From: Komagataeibacter europaeus LMG 18890
Lineage (GTDB): Bacteria; Pseudomonadota; Alphaproteobacteria; Acetobacterales; Acetobacteraceae
Direction: 5' to 3'
DNA: 40,867 nucleotides
NCBI RefSeq assembly: GCF_000285295.1
Contig: NZ_CADP01000012.1
Span: 1-40,867 of the forward strand
Below are positions 15,278-25,794 of this stretch, piece after piece. Below the pieces are notes generated by a model. It did not search any database, had not been told where the DNA came from, and saw nothing but the letters and a program-made list of their open reading frames with translations. The number at the start of each line of letters is the position of its first letter. The stretch's first letter is position 1. The position numbers and the translations under genes are program-made.

Positions 15278-16618
15278 ATGACCCCTGCCCCCGCTTCCGC
15301 CGCCCCTGCCGCCCTGCGCGGTCATATCGTGACCTTTCGCGGCAACCCGTTCCTCATGCCGCCGCACGATGCGCTGGTGGATGAACCCGACGGGCTGGTC
15401 ATCATCACCGATGGCCGCATTACCCATGCCGGGGCGTATGGGGAAACCATCAGGCACCTGCCAGCTGGCGTGCCGGTTGCCGATTACCGTGGCTGCCTGA
15501 TTTCGGCTGGGTTCGTGGACACGCATGTTCATTACCCGCAACTGCCCATGATCGCGGCCTATGGCGAACAGCTTCTGGAATGGCTGGAACGCTATACCTT
15601 CCCCACCGAACGGCGCTTTGCCGATGAAACGTACGCCACCACCATCGCCCGGCAGTTCCTGCACGGGCTGCTGCGTTGCGGCACGACCACGGCGGCGGTG
15701 TACTGCACGGTCCACCCGCAGTCGGTTGATGCGTTCTTTGGTCAATCCACCCGCCTTGGCACGCTGATGGTGGCGGGCAAGGTGCTGATGGACCGCAACG
15801 CGCCCGATTACCTGCGTGATACGGCCCAGCGAGGCTATGATGAATCGCGTCGCCTGATCGACCGCTGGCACGGCCGGAACCGCCAGCATTACGCCGTCAC
15901 CCCCCGCTTCGCCCCCACCAGCACGCCCGAACAGCTGGAACTGGCGGGCGCGCTGCTGAAGGGCGACGATACCCTGTTCATGCAGACCCACCTGGCCGAA
16001 AACCGGGCGGAGGTCGCATGGGTGGCCGACCTGTATCCCGACAGCCGTTCCTATCTGGATGTGTATGACCGCGCGGGACTTGTCCGCCCGCGCAGCGTGA
16101 TGGGGCATGGCATTTACGTGGATGAACATGACCTGTGCCGCTGCCACGAAAGCGGCTGCGCGCTGGCGCACTGCCCCACGTCCAACCTGTTCCTGGGCAG
16201 TGGCGCGTTCCGGCTGTTTGACGTGATGGATGCAAAACGCCCGGTGCGCACGGGGCTGGGCACCGACGTGGGCGCAGGCACCAGCCTGTCGCACCTGCAA
16301 TCCATGAACGAAGCCTACAAGATCGCGCAGATGACCGGAAAGCGGCTGCACCCGGTGCAGGCTTTCTGGCTGGCGACACGTGGTGGCGCCGAGGCGCTGC
16401 ACCTGGACGACCGCATCGGCGCCATCGCCCCCGGCATGGATGCCGACCTGTGCATCCTTGACCCCCGCGCAACACCGCTGCAGGCACTGCGCGCGCAGAT
16501 GTGCGACAGCACGGCCGACATCCTGTTCACGCTCATGATGCTGGGCGATGACCGCAGCATCCGCGCGACCTGGGTAGGCGGACGCCTGGTCCATGACCGC
16601 GACATGCCTGCGATATAA
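15278..16618 (+). CDS. guaD: Guanine deaminase
   Basis: 446 residues from the ATG at 15278, which has GGATGGAG at ideal spacing; an in-frame ATG at 15266 is possible. It is a cytoplasmic zinc amidohydrolase converting guanine to xanthine and ammonia. Metal and catalytic residues seen: His83-x-His85 (FVDTHVHYPQ), TPRF (208-211), HLAEN with His238 and Glu241, GHGIYV with His277, and GLGTDVGAGTS with Asp330. These match guanine deaminase rather than other amidohydrolases. It follows the FUSC gene by 46 bases, so cotranscription is possible, but no xanthine dehydrogenase genes are adjacent. Confidence 0.9.
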   Translation: MTPAPASAAPAALRGHIVTFRGNPFLMPPHDALVDEPDGLVIITDGRITHAGAYGETIRHLPAGVPVADYRGCLISAGFVDTHVHYPQLPMIAAYGEQLLEWLERYTFPTERRFADETYATTIARQFLHGLLRCGTTTAAVYCTVHPQSVDAFFGQSTRLGTLMVAGKVLMDRNAPDYLRDTAQRGYDESRRLIDRWHGRNRQHYAVTPRFAPTSTPEQLELAGALLKGDDTLFMQTHLAENRAEVAWVADLYPDSRSYLDVYDRAGLVRPRSVMGHGIYVDEHDLCRCHESGCALAHCPTSNLFLGSGAFRLFDVMDAKRPVRTGLGTDVGAGTSLSHLQSMNEAYKIAQMTGKRLHPVQAFWLATRGGAEALHLDDRIGAIAPGMDADLCILDPRATPLQALRAQMCDSTADILFTLMMLGDDRSIRATWVGGRLVHDRDMPAI

Positions 16619-16710
16619 GGAAAAACATACGCGATGCCGTGACCGGCACCATGCATGATGACAAACGCTTCATCTGCGTCAAAGCCTGATGACTGGGGGA
16701 ATAAGCCATC

Positions 16711-17535
16711 ATGGACATTTATATCGGCTTTGATTCCGCATGGACGGACAATCCGAAAGCGCCCGGAGCCATCTGCGCCATCGGCATCGAAAATAGGCAT
16801 CCGGTGCAGTTCCATACCCCGCGACCGGTATCCTTTGATCAGGCGCTCACTTTCATACAGAACGTCCGCTGTGGCGACGGTGCCACGCTTATCGCGTTGG
16901 ACCAGCCGACAATCGTGCCCAACCTGACCAGTATGCGCCCGGTAGAACGCGTCGCCGCTTCACTTGTCAGTTGGCTTGGCGGCGGTGTGCAGCCATCCAG
17001 CCGGAAAAGAAAAGGCATGTTCTGCGACGCTTCGCCAATCTGGCACTTCCTGAAGTCGCTGAACGCAAGGGAACATCCCGAGGAAGCCCGGCTGGCAGCC
17101 AGTGGTCTCTATCTGATGGAAGTTTTTCCAGCCCTTGCGCTGGCGTCATTGGGCGATGGGTTCTTCGGGCGGCTCAGCGCGCCCAAATATAACCCGGCCC
17201 GTACAAAGAACTTTCGCCAGGACGACTGGATCCATGTGGCGACAAATGCTGCGCGACAGGCTCATCTACTGGGATGCAGGGAATTGGCGGAATGGTGCCA
17301 CGCCTGTAGCAAAATTGCGCGCCCGCGAAAGCAGGACCAGGATAAGCTGGACGCCGTGTTATGCGTGCTGATCGCACTCCACTGGCGACTTCGCCCCCGC
17401 GAAGAATCTCTGCTCCTTGGTGATTTCTCCACCGGATACATGGTTCTGCCAGCCAGCCCGGAAGTACGCGGATACCTGAGCGAACCAGCTCGAAAATTCG
17501 CGGTGGCCATGGACGGAGCAGTTTTACCTACGTAA
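16711..17535 (+). CDS. DUF429 protein, predicted RNase H-like fold
   Basis: 274 residues. DUF429 proteins are predicted RNase H-like nucleases with no established role. Candidate acidic metal ligands are Asp8 (IGFDSAW), Asp64 (IALDQPTIVPN), Glu137 (LMEVFPALAL) and Asp214 (KLDAVLCVLIAL), in the expected order. RPVER and KYNP are also family-like. The gene stands alone. It uses more A/T-ending codons than its neighbours, which hints at separate acquisition. No strong ribosome-binding site is visible before the ATG at 16711. An unrelated function cannot be excluded. Confidence 0.75.
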   Translation: MDIYIGFDSAWTDNPKAPGAICAIGIENRHPVQFHTPRPVSFDQALTFIQNVRCGDGATLIALDQPTIVPNLTSMRPVERVAASLVSWLGGGVQPSSRKRKGMFCDASPIWHFLKSLNAREHPEEARLAASGLYLMEVFPALALASLGDGFFGRLSAPKYNPARTKNFRQDDWIHVATNAARQAHLLGCRELAEWCHACSKIARPRKQDQDKLDAVLCVLIALHWRLRPREESLLLGDFSTGYMVLPASPEVRGYLSEPARKFAVAMDGAVLPT

Positions 17536-17794
17536 TCACGTTCTACAAAAGATAATGGTGCTTGCCACCCTTGCCCGCAGCAGTGATTTCAGCCCCGCTG
17601 CACCTGTTTCCACAAAGGGCATTTGCAGGTCCATACCGAGGCACTGCTATTTCCGCTGCCTTCATCCGTAAAACGGTGCATGACAATCAACACCGCGCGT
17701 CACTTGCGCGTTTCGCGGTCAAATGGACGCATTCCAGTGTTGACTGAAATAGCGAACCGGGAATTTCAAGTGGGGAAATACACACGCGATGCAG
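17536..17794. other. Intergenic stretch without supported gene
   Basis: Short open frames here lack ribosome-binding sites and recognisable sequence. TCAACAC (around 17690) and GTGTTGA (around 17738) form a loose inverted pair, and TGAAAT/ATTTCA (17744-17767) a weak hairpin downstream of the tRNA gene in its transcription direction. Nothing else stands out. Confidence 0.5.
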
Positions 17795-17884
<90 letters not shown>

Positions 17885-17907
17885 AACTGCACGCGGTGAT
17901 GCAGCGG

Positions 17908-17936
17908 CTTATAGGGGCGTGCGCGGGGCGGCGCAA
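17908..17936 (-). promoter_or_regulatory. Sigma-70-type promoter of tRNA-Ser
   Basis: On the minus strand, -35 TTGCGC (17936-17931) and -10 TATAAG (17913-17908) are separated by 17 bases. The -10 lies 23 bases from the tRNA 5' end. Confidence 0.6.
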
Positions 17937-17976
17937 GGGGTCTTTTTTCACCCCGCGCACATGTCCATAAAAAATA

Positions 17977-18005
17977 TTGACCTGTGGCGGCACACCCAGT
18001 AAAAG
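17977..18005 (+). promoter_or_regulatory. Candidate promoter of rplU-rpmA
   Basis: -35 TTGACC (17977-17982), 17-base spacer, -10 TAAAAG (18000-18005). Transcription would begin near 18012 and give a leader of about 120 bases, containing a CCCCG/CGGGG hairpin at 18016-18031, before rplU. Confidence 0.5.
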
Positions 18006-18134
18006 CCCGCATTCACCCCGCGCGAACGGGGATACCGCCGCATAATCGCGGCCAATATAAAAAAGCGACTGGGCCGTGCCGCCTGCATCCCCACGATGCC
18101 GCGCACGCCAAGAGATCGGAAAGATAGATAGAGA

Positions 18135-18449
18135 ATGTTTGCAGTTATCCGTACCGGCGGTAAGCAGTACCGCGTTGCCAAGGACGCCGTCCTGAAGATC
18201 GAAAAGCTGGAAGCCGAAGCCGGCGCCACCATCACGTTCGACCAGGTCCTGGCCGTTGGCGGCGAAGGTGGCACGACCATCGGCGCGCCGACCGTCAAGG
18301 GCGCGACCGTCACGGGCACCGTGATCGCGCAGGACCGTCTGGCCAAGATCATCATCTTCAAGAAGCGCCGCCGGCAGAACAGCCGCCGCAAGAACGGCCA
18401 CCGCCAGCCGGTGACCGTGGTGCGCATCTCCGCGATCAACGCCGCCTGA
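18135..18449 (+). CDS. rplU: 50S ribosomal protein L21
   Basis: 104 residues, standard length. It binds 23S rRNA in the large subunit together with L20. Diagnostic features are the start [14 protein letters not shown] and the basic [17 protein letters not shown] near the C-terminus. It is first in rplU-rpmA, the conserved order, followed by obgE. The leader is long and structured, which could allow feedback control, but that is not demonstrated. Confidence 0.98.
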   Translation: MFAVIRTGGKQYRVAKDAVLKIEKLEAEAGATITFDQVLAVGGEGGTTIGAPTVKGATVTGTVIAQDRLAKIIIFKKRRRQNSRRKNGHRQPVTVVRISAINAA

Positions 18450-18455
18450 TCCCTC

Positions 18456-18473
18456 GCCCGGTCGCGACCGGGC
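18456..18473 (+). promoter_or_regulatory. Perfect palindrome between rplU and rpmA
   Basis: GCCCGGTCGCGACCGGGC is an 18-base perfect dyad 7 bases after the rplU stop, with no T run. In RNA it would form a GC stem-loop in the spacer, perhaps an mRNA processing or stability element. Confidence 0.5.
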
Positions 18474-18512
18474 AGGTCAGATCAGAGATTTCAGTTTTAA
18501 GGAGTTCAGGCA

Positions 18513-18782
18513 ATGGCACAAAAAAAGGCAGGCGGTTCATCCCGTAACGGGCGCGATAGCGCCGGACGTCGCCTTGGCGTCAAGAAGTTTGGTGGCGAAA
18601 GCGTCATCGCAGGCAACATCATCGTCCGCCAGCGCGGCACGAAGATGAAGCCGGGCGTGAACGTTGGCGTCGGCCGCGACCACACCCTGTTTTCGCTGGT
18701 GGACGGACATGTGAAGTTCGAACGCCGCGCGGAAGGTCGCGTGCATGTTTCCGTGCAGGCCCTGCCGCTGGCAGCGGAATAA
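18513..18782 (+). CDS. rpmA: 50S ribosomal protein L27
   Basis: 89 residues. Its N-terminal tail ([21 protein letters not shown]) reaches the peptidyl-transferase centre in the large subunit. [24 protein letters not shown] is the family signature. There is no Firmicutes-type cleavable extension. A strong AAGGAG lies 9 bases before the ATG. It lies 63 bases after rplU and is followed by a terminator. Confidence 0.98.
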   Translation: MAQKKAGGSSRNGRDSAGRRLGVKKFGGESVIAGNIIVRQRGTKMKPGVNVGVGRDHTLFSLVDGHVKFERRAEGRVHVSVQALPLAAE

Positions 18783-21124
<2,342 letters not shown>

Positions 21125-21126
21125 CA

Positions 21127-21150
21127 GGAAGCCTGTTTCAAAACGCTTCC
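21127..21150. terminator. Weak hairpin between convergent genes
   Basis: GGAAGC (21127-21132) pairs with GCTTCC (21145-21150), and inside GTTT pairs with AAAC. It lies between the proB stop and the convergent gene's stop. No clear T run, so termination is uncertain. Confidence 0.3.
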
Positions 21151-21174
21151 CGGAACGCTGCCTTCAATTCCGGC

Positions 21175-21789
21175 CTATTCCGGGCGGGGTGGCCAGCGCA
21201 GGGTTGGTTCCGCACGGCTCCCGCGCTCGGGCGGCCAGACCGATGCCCGCACCGGGCGCGCGCCACGGCTGGCGGCGTCATCACGCGGGGCCGCGCGGCT
21301 CCATTCGGACAAGGGCGGCATATCATCGCCCGCGCGCCGGTCATCCGCGCCGTCGCGTTCGGGCGTGCGGGGCACGTAGGGCCGCTGCGCCTTGCGGGCG
21401 GAAGACAGAACATCCCACTCTTCCGCAACATCATGCCGCGGCGGGGCGCGCACGGGTTCGGGCGCGCGGACCGGCTCCACGGGCCGGATCGGCTCGGACC
21501 GGGGCTGCGGGGGGCCGGGCGCCCATACGGGGGCTGACGGGGCCATGATGTCAGGCAGGGCGTCACCGGTGGCGGGCGGCGGGGCGGCGGCCGCATGCTG
21601 GCCCATCGCCATGACCCGCAGTTCCGCCTGCAGGTCATCAAGCTGTATGGCCAGGTTATCCAGCCGTCCCTTCACGCCAAAGACCGCGAAAGGCACCAGC
21701 AGCCACACCAGCGCGAACAGGATGCCGCCAATCAGAAGCACGGCCTGTGCCCACGCGGGCATCCATTCGGGAAAAAGGGACGACAGCAT
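21175..21789 (-). CDS. Membrane-anchored disordered protein, unknown function
   Basis: 204 residues. One hydrophobic helix near the N-terminus (about 13-37, AQAVLLIGGILFALVWLLVPFAVFGV) is followed by a short coiled-coil-like stretch (GRLDNLAIQLDDLQAELRVMAM). The remaining ~140 residues are low-complexity, rich in Pro, Arg and Ala with repeated EPVRAPEPVRAPP, and no domain I recognise. The topology looks like a single-span protein with a cytoplasmic or periplasmic tail. The ATG at 21789 has AGGTGG upstream; the frame opens at 21888. It lies 67 bases downstream of gapR on the same strand, so cotranscription is likely. Confidence 0.65.
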   Translation of the reverse strand: MLSSLFPEWMPAWAQAVLLIGGILFALVWLLVPFAVFGVKGRLDNLAIQLDDLQAELRVMAMGQHAAAAPPPATGDALPDIMAPSAPVWAPGPPQPRSEPIRPVEPVRAPEPVRAPPRHDVAEEWDVLSSARKAQRPYVPRTPERDGADDRRAGDDMPPLSEWSRAAPRDDAASRGARPVRASVWPPERGSRAEPTLRWPPRPE

Positions 21790-21856
21790 GTATCGTGCCA
21801 CCTGAACTGAAGTTACCCGACCAACGCGGGCGGGTTCCGCCCGCGCCGCCAGACCA

Positions 21857-22132
21857 TTACATGCCCAGCGCGCGGCGGTAGATGTCAAGCAGGGTCTCCT
21901 GCTCTTCCACTTCCGCCGGTTCCTGCTTGCGCAGGCGGATGATCTGGCGGATCACCTTTACATCAAAACCGGCGGATTTCGCTTCGGTAAAGATATCCTT
22001 GATGTCGCCGGCAAGGGCCTTGCGTTCTTCTTCCAGGCGTTCAACGCGTTCGATAATGCTGCGCAGGCGGTCGGCTGCGATACCGCCGACGGCGGCAGAC
22101 TTGTCTTCCGCCTCGAAATTGTCAGCATTCAT
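21857..22132 (-). CDS. gapR: GapR-type nucleoid-associated protein (DUF2312/UPF0335)
   Basis: 91 residues. DRLRSIIERVERLEEERKALAGDIKDIFTEAKSAGFDVKVIRQIIRLRKQ is the DUF2312 signature shared with Caulobacter GapR, a coiled-coil dimer or tetramer that clasps overtwisted DNA ahead of replication and transcription and helps topoisomerases (known for GapR). The basic patch RQIIRLRKQ matches the DNA-contact region. The ATG at 22132 has GGAG about 10 bases upstream. The N-terminal ~20 residues are variable and acidic. It heads a minus-strand pair with the membrane protein. Confidence 0.9.
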   Translation of the reverse strand: MNADNFEAEDKSAAVGGIAADRLRSIIERVERLEEERKALAGDIKDIFTEAKSAGFDVKVIRQIIRLRKQEPAEVEEQETLLDIYRRALGM

Positions 22133-22258
22133 GGCAGGTGTCTCCAGATATCGTGATTGTGCCGTTCCGCGCCCATCTGCACACATGAAGGGAATGTCAC
22201 TAGGCGACGGGGTGGAAGGGCGGGATTATCGCGCCGCCGCCCGATGGTCAATGCCAAC

Positions 22259-22352
22259 TTGACAGCCCGGAGAGACGGGCCGTAATCGAAGCGGCACGCC
22301 AGTATGCCGCATTTGCGTCATGTCCCGATACAGCGCATGCCCACCGGGCATG
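22259..22352 (+). promoter_or_regulatory. Candidate zwf promoter and leader hairpin
   Basis: A perfect -35 TTGACA (22259-22264) is followed by a GCCCG-GAGAGA-CGGGC dyad and a weak -10 (GTAATC, 22282). Further down, CATGCCC (22336-22342) and GGGCATG (22346-22352) form a 7-base stem with a 3-base loop in the presumed 5' leader. The rest of 22133-22386 shows no gene. Confidence 0.4.
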
Positions 22353-22386
22353 GCTGGCACCATATACAGGCAGGAGGCCGACTTCC

Positions 22387-23868
22387 ATGGCACATCTTCC
22401 CCCCGTTGACACCTTTGACTACATCGTTTTCGGCGGGACGGGTGACCTGACCATGCGCAAGCTGCTGCCGGCGCTGTATCACCGTTACCGCGATGGACAG
22501 ATCCCCGATGATTCCCGCATCATCGGCACCGCGCGTTCGCCCCTGTCGCGCGCCGACTACCAGCAGCGCGCGCATGCCGCGCTGAACGAACACGTCCAGC
22601 CCGGTGCGCTGGATGACGCCACGGTGCAGCGTTTCCTGAACATGGTGCATTATGTCAGCCTGAACGGGGCGGAAGCGGACAGCGACTGGCCCGCGCTGAA
22701 GGCCCTGCTGGACGGCGTGCCCGCCACCAGCATCCGGGTCTATTACCTTGCCACCTCGCCCGCGCTGTACGGGCAGATCTGTGAAAACCTGAATACGCAG
22801 GGGCTGATTACCGGGCAGTCGCGCGTGGTGCTGGAAAAGCCCATCGGCACCGACCTTGCCAGTGCGGAAGCGATCAATGACAGCGTGGGCCGCCACTTCC
22901 ACGAAAACCAGATTTTCCGCATCGACCATTATCTGGGCAAGGAAACGGTCCAGAACCTGATCGCGCTGCGCTTCGCCAACCCGGTGTTCGAACGGCTGTG
23001 GTCGTGCGATGCGATCGATTACGTGCAGATCACCGCGGCTGAAACCGTGGGGGTGGAAGGGCGCGGCGCGTATTACGACCGGTCCGGCGCGCTGCGCGAC
23101 ATGATCCAGAACCACCTGCTGCAGGTGCTGTGCCTGGTGGCGATGGACCCGCCGGTATCGCTGGAAGCCGACAGCGTGCGCAATGAAAAGCTGAAGGTGC
23201 TGCACGCGCTCAAGCCCATCGCGGCCGATGACGTGGCGATCTATACATCACGCGGGCAGTACATGCGCGGCACCATTGGCGACAGGACGGTCGGCAGCTA
23301 CCTGGAGGATCTGGGCGAAGGGGTGACGAGCGAGACGGAAACCTTTGTCGCGCTGAAGGCCGAAATCCTGACATGGCGGTGGGGCAACGTGCCGTTCTAC
23401 CTGCGGTCGGGCAAGCGCATGGCGGAAAAATCCAGCGAGATCGTGATCCAGTTCAAGTCGGCGCCCTGGTCGATCTTCGCCAACCGGCCCGAACCCAACC
23501 GCCTGATCATCCGCATCCAGCCCGATGAGGGCGTGATGCTGTCGGTTTCCACCAAGGACCCGACGCCGACCGACAGCCTTGCGCTGCGCCAGGCCGACAT
23601 CAACATCGAATTCGAAAAGGCCTTCAACGTCCGCTACCCCGACGCGTATGAACGCCTGCTGCTGGATGTGGTGCGCGGGGACCCGATCCTGTTCATCCGC
23701 CGTGACGAAGTGGCCGCCGCATGGCGCTGGATCGACCCGATCGAACAGGGCTGGCGGGAAAACAAGGCCCCGCTGGAACCCTATGCCGCGGGCACGTGGG
23801 GGCCGGAGGGCGCGCGCAACCTGCTGTCGCAGTCCGGGCACCTGTGGCACGAGGACATGAAGAAATAA
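22387..23868 (+). CDS. zwf: Glucose-6-phosphate 1-dehydrogenase
   Basis: 493 residues; oxidises glucose 6-phosphate to 6-phosphogluconolactone, making NADPH at the entry of the pentose phosphate route, a main carbon route in acetic acid bacteria. The nucleotide-binding GGTGDLTMRK is at 16-25, the substrate-binding and catalytic RIDHYLGKE at 178-186, and LEKPIGTD at 149-156 is also conserved. Length is normal. GGAGG lies 9 bases before the ATG. A small membrane protein starts 7 bases after its stop, so the two are probably cotranscribed; the other phosphogluconate genes are not adjacent. Confidence 0.97.
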   Translation: MAHLPPVDTFDYIVFGGTGDLTMRKLLPALYHRYRDGQIPDDSRIIGTARSPLSRADYQQRAHAALNEHVQPGALDDATVQRFLNMVHYVSLNGAEADSDWPALKALLDGVPATSIRVYYLATSPALYGQICENLNTQGLITGQSRVVLEKPIGTDLASAEAINDSVGRHFHENQIFRIDHYLGKETVQNLIALRFANPVFERLWSCDAIDYVQITAAETVGVEGRGAYYDRSGALRDMIQNHLLQVLCLVAMDPPVSLEADSVRNEKLKVLHALKPIAADDVAIYTSRGQYMRGTIGDRTVGSYLEDLGEGVTSETETFVALKAEILTWRWGNVPFYLRSGKRMAEKSSEIVIQFKSAPWSIFANRPEPNRLIIRIQPDEGVMLSVSTKDPTPTDSLALRQADINIEFEKAFNVRYPDAYERLLLDVVRGDPILFIRRDEVAAAWRWIDPIEQGWRENKAPLEPYAAGTWGPEGARNLLSQSGHLWHEDMKK

Positions 23869-23875
23869 CCCCCGC

Positions 23876-24331
23876 ATGACCAAGCCCCCCACACCCACAC
23901 CGCCGCGCCTGACCCGCAGGCGCGGCCCCGTCAGCCTGAAACAGCGGATCGTGCGCCGGGTGCTGATGATCGTGCCGATGGCCGCTCTCGTCTTCCTGGT
24001 CGGCCGCATGGGCTGGCTGGATCAGGCAGCGGACAAGCTGACGTTTTCACGCACAAGCTGGTTTGACAACACCGCACTGGTCGAACATTTCCGCACCATC
24101 GTCACCCATAACGGCATGACATCGGATTCCAAGGACTGCCTGCTGTTCGTACTCAACGGCAACGACCCGCCGGATGCCACCCGCATTGACGTGATGGAAA
24201 AGCATTCCGGCACCTGCCCCGGCGACCGCAACACCCTGCCGCACCTGTTTACGCTGCGGATCGATCGGATTGACCAGACGGCACAGACGGACTGGCAGTC
24301 ACCGGGGGTGTTCCGCCCGCTGCCGCGCTGA
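23876..24331 (+). CDS. Small single-span membrane protein, unknown function
   Basis: 151 residues. A basic, Pro-rich cytoplasmic start (TPTPPRLTRRRG) leads to one hydrophobic helix (about 27-46, RVLMIVPMAALVFLVGRMGW), then a domain that should face the periplasm with two cysteines (DCLLFV and GTCPGD). No family recognised. It directly follows zwf. Its last 83 bases overlap the end of the convergent hydrolase gene. Confidence 0.65.
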   Translation: MTKPPTPTPPRLTRRRGPVSLKQRIVRRVLMIVPMAALVFLVGRMGWLDQAADKLTFSRTSWFDNTALVEHFRTIVTHNGMTSDSKDCLLFVLNGNDPPDATRIDVMEKHSGTCPGDRNTLPHLFTLRIDRIDQTAQTDWQSPGVFRPLPR

Positions 24332-25286
24332 CCACGCGCGCGCCGCGCAACGCGCGCCTGAGGGCATGGGCGCCGTAGCGTATGGCCTCCCGCCCGGCGG
24401 GCAGGAAGGCGTAGAAGTTCAGGAACCCGTGCACCGTGCCCCGCCATGTGCGGGTTTCGGCGGCACTGCCGGCCTGCTGCATGGCGGCGGCGTAGCCTGT
24501 CCCCTCGTCATGCAGCGGGTCGCATTGCGCAAGCCCGATCACCGCGGGCGCCAGTCCCGCCAGTGACGATGCATATATCGGCGCAAGGCGCGGGTCACGC
24601 AGGTCGGCGGGCGTGCGGATATACTGTTCGGCGTACCATTCCATAAGCTTGGTCGACAGCATGTAGCCACTGGCATAGGTCTGGCGCGAAGGCACGTCGC
24701 GCTCACCATACAGTGACGGGTAATACAGCAGTTGCATGGCCAGTTCCGGTCCGCCCCGGTCGCGCGCCATCTGCGCCAGCACGGCGGCCAGCGTGCCGCC
24801 CGCGCTGTCCCCCGCCACCGCGATGGGACCGCCCCAGCGGTGCGCCTCACCCGCCAGCCACCGCAGCGCGGCCCAGCAGTCATCCACGGCAACGGGAAAA
24901 TGGTTTTCGGGCGCAAGGCTGTAGGCAATGGACAGCACCGCCGCCCCCGACTGCCGCGCCAGCCGGCAGCAGATGCCGTGGTGGGAATTCAGCCCGCAAT
25001 GCACATACCCGCCCCCATGCATGAACAGCACCACCCCATGCACCCGGCCATAGGGCACGTACAGCCGCGCGGACAGCATGCCACGGCTGCCCGGCACGCG
25101 GCATGCGATCACGCGCCGCACCTGCAGCGATGACAGCGCCATGGGAAAACATGGGCGGTCCAGCCTGGCGCGCATGTCCTCCAGCGTGTGGGGTTCGTGC
25201 GCGCGGCGGGCGGCGCGCAGCTTCATGCCCCCCAGCAGCAGGCGGGTCAGCAGGCCGGGGCGGGACACGGTGGCGGGGTCTGGCAT
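24249..25286 (-). CDS. Alpha/beta hydrolase, hormone-sensitive-lipase family esterase
   Basis: 345 residues. The oxyanion-hole motif HGGGYV is at 90-95, the nucleophile Ser161 lies in GDSAGG (159-164), the acid is Asp256 (CDPLHDEG) and the base His286 (GTVHGF). This is the layout of the bacterial HSL / family IV esterases acting on short acyl esters; the natural substrate is unknown. The ATG at 25286 has GGAG 8 bases upstream; the frame is open to 25343. The Ala/Ser/Pro-rich C-terminal ~30 residues are encoded where the gene overlaps the convergent membrane-protein gene. Confidence 0.88.
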   Translation of the reverse strand: MPDPATVSRPGLLTRLLLGGMKLRAARRAHEPHTLEDMRARLDRPCFPMALSSLQVRRVIACRVPGSRGMLSARLYVPYGRVHGVVLFMHGGGYVHCGLNSHHGICCRLARQSGAAVLSIAYSLAPENHFPVAVDDCWAALRWLAGEAHRWGGPIAVAGDSAGGTLAAVLAQMARDRGGPELAMQLLYYPSLYGERDVPSRQTYASGYMLSTKLMEWYAEQYIRTPADLRDPRLAPIYASSLAGLAPAVIGLAQCDPLHDEGTGYAAAMQQAGSAAETRTWRGTVHGFLNFYAFLPAGREAIRYGAHALRRALRGARVVSAAAGGTPPVTASPSVPSGQSDRSAA

Positions 25287-25385
25287 GGGGCATCTCCGGC
25301 GGGAACAGGTACGGGAACGGGCCGGGCGGCCCACATCCATCATTTATCGCTTGACGCCAGATGCATGCACCGCCAGTTTCCGCAT

Positions 25386-25794
25386 GCCAGACGGTCGGAC
25401 GGTCGCTGTCGCGTGGTTCATGCCGCGTGATGGAGGAAAGTCCGGGCTCCACGGAAAAACGGTGCCGGCTAACGGCCGGCGGGGGCGACCCCAGGGACAG
25501 TGCCACAGAAAACAGACCGCCCCCACGGCAATGCCCGTAGCAATACGGGCCATGTTGGGGGCAAGGGTGAAACGGTGCGGTAAGAGCGCACCGCATGCAT
25601 GGCAACATGGATGGCAGGGCAAACCCCACCGGGAGCAAGACCGAATAGGAACGGCGGATGGGCCGCAAGGCGCCATCAGGGGTTTCCGCCCCGTCGTTCG
25701 GGTTGGTCGCGCAAGGTGTGCCGCAAGGCTCACTGCAGAGGAATGACCGTCCCGCCCCATGGGCGGACAGAACCCGGCTTACAGACCGTCTGGC
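25386..25794 (+). ncRNA. rnpB: RNase P RNA, bacterial class A
   Basis: Catalytic RNA that matures tRNA 5' ends. The conserved core is plain: GGAGGAAAGTCCGGGCTCCA near the 5' end (from about 25432), AAGGGTGAAACGGTGCGGTAAGAGCGCACC (25562-25591) and ACAGAACCCGGCTTA near the 3' end (25767-25782). The terminal P1 stem closes exactly: GCCAGACGGTC (25386-25396) with GACCGTCTGGC (25784-25794). It is followed by ATCTTTTC, which may serve termination. A -35-like TTGACG at 25351 is well placed for a start at 25386, but the -10 is poor. Open frames across it are spurious. Confidence 0.95.

Noticed and set aside
15155-16594. 479-residue frame opposite guaD
   Set aside because: Antisense shadow; guaD shows all zinc and catalytic residues.
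25344-25760. Open frames on both strands across 25.3-25.8 kb
   Set aside because: They run through the conserved core of RNase P RNA.
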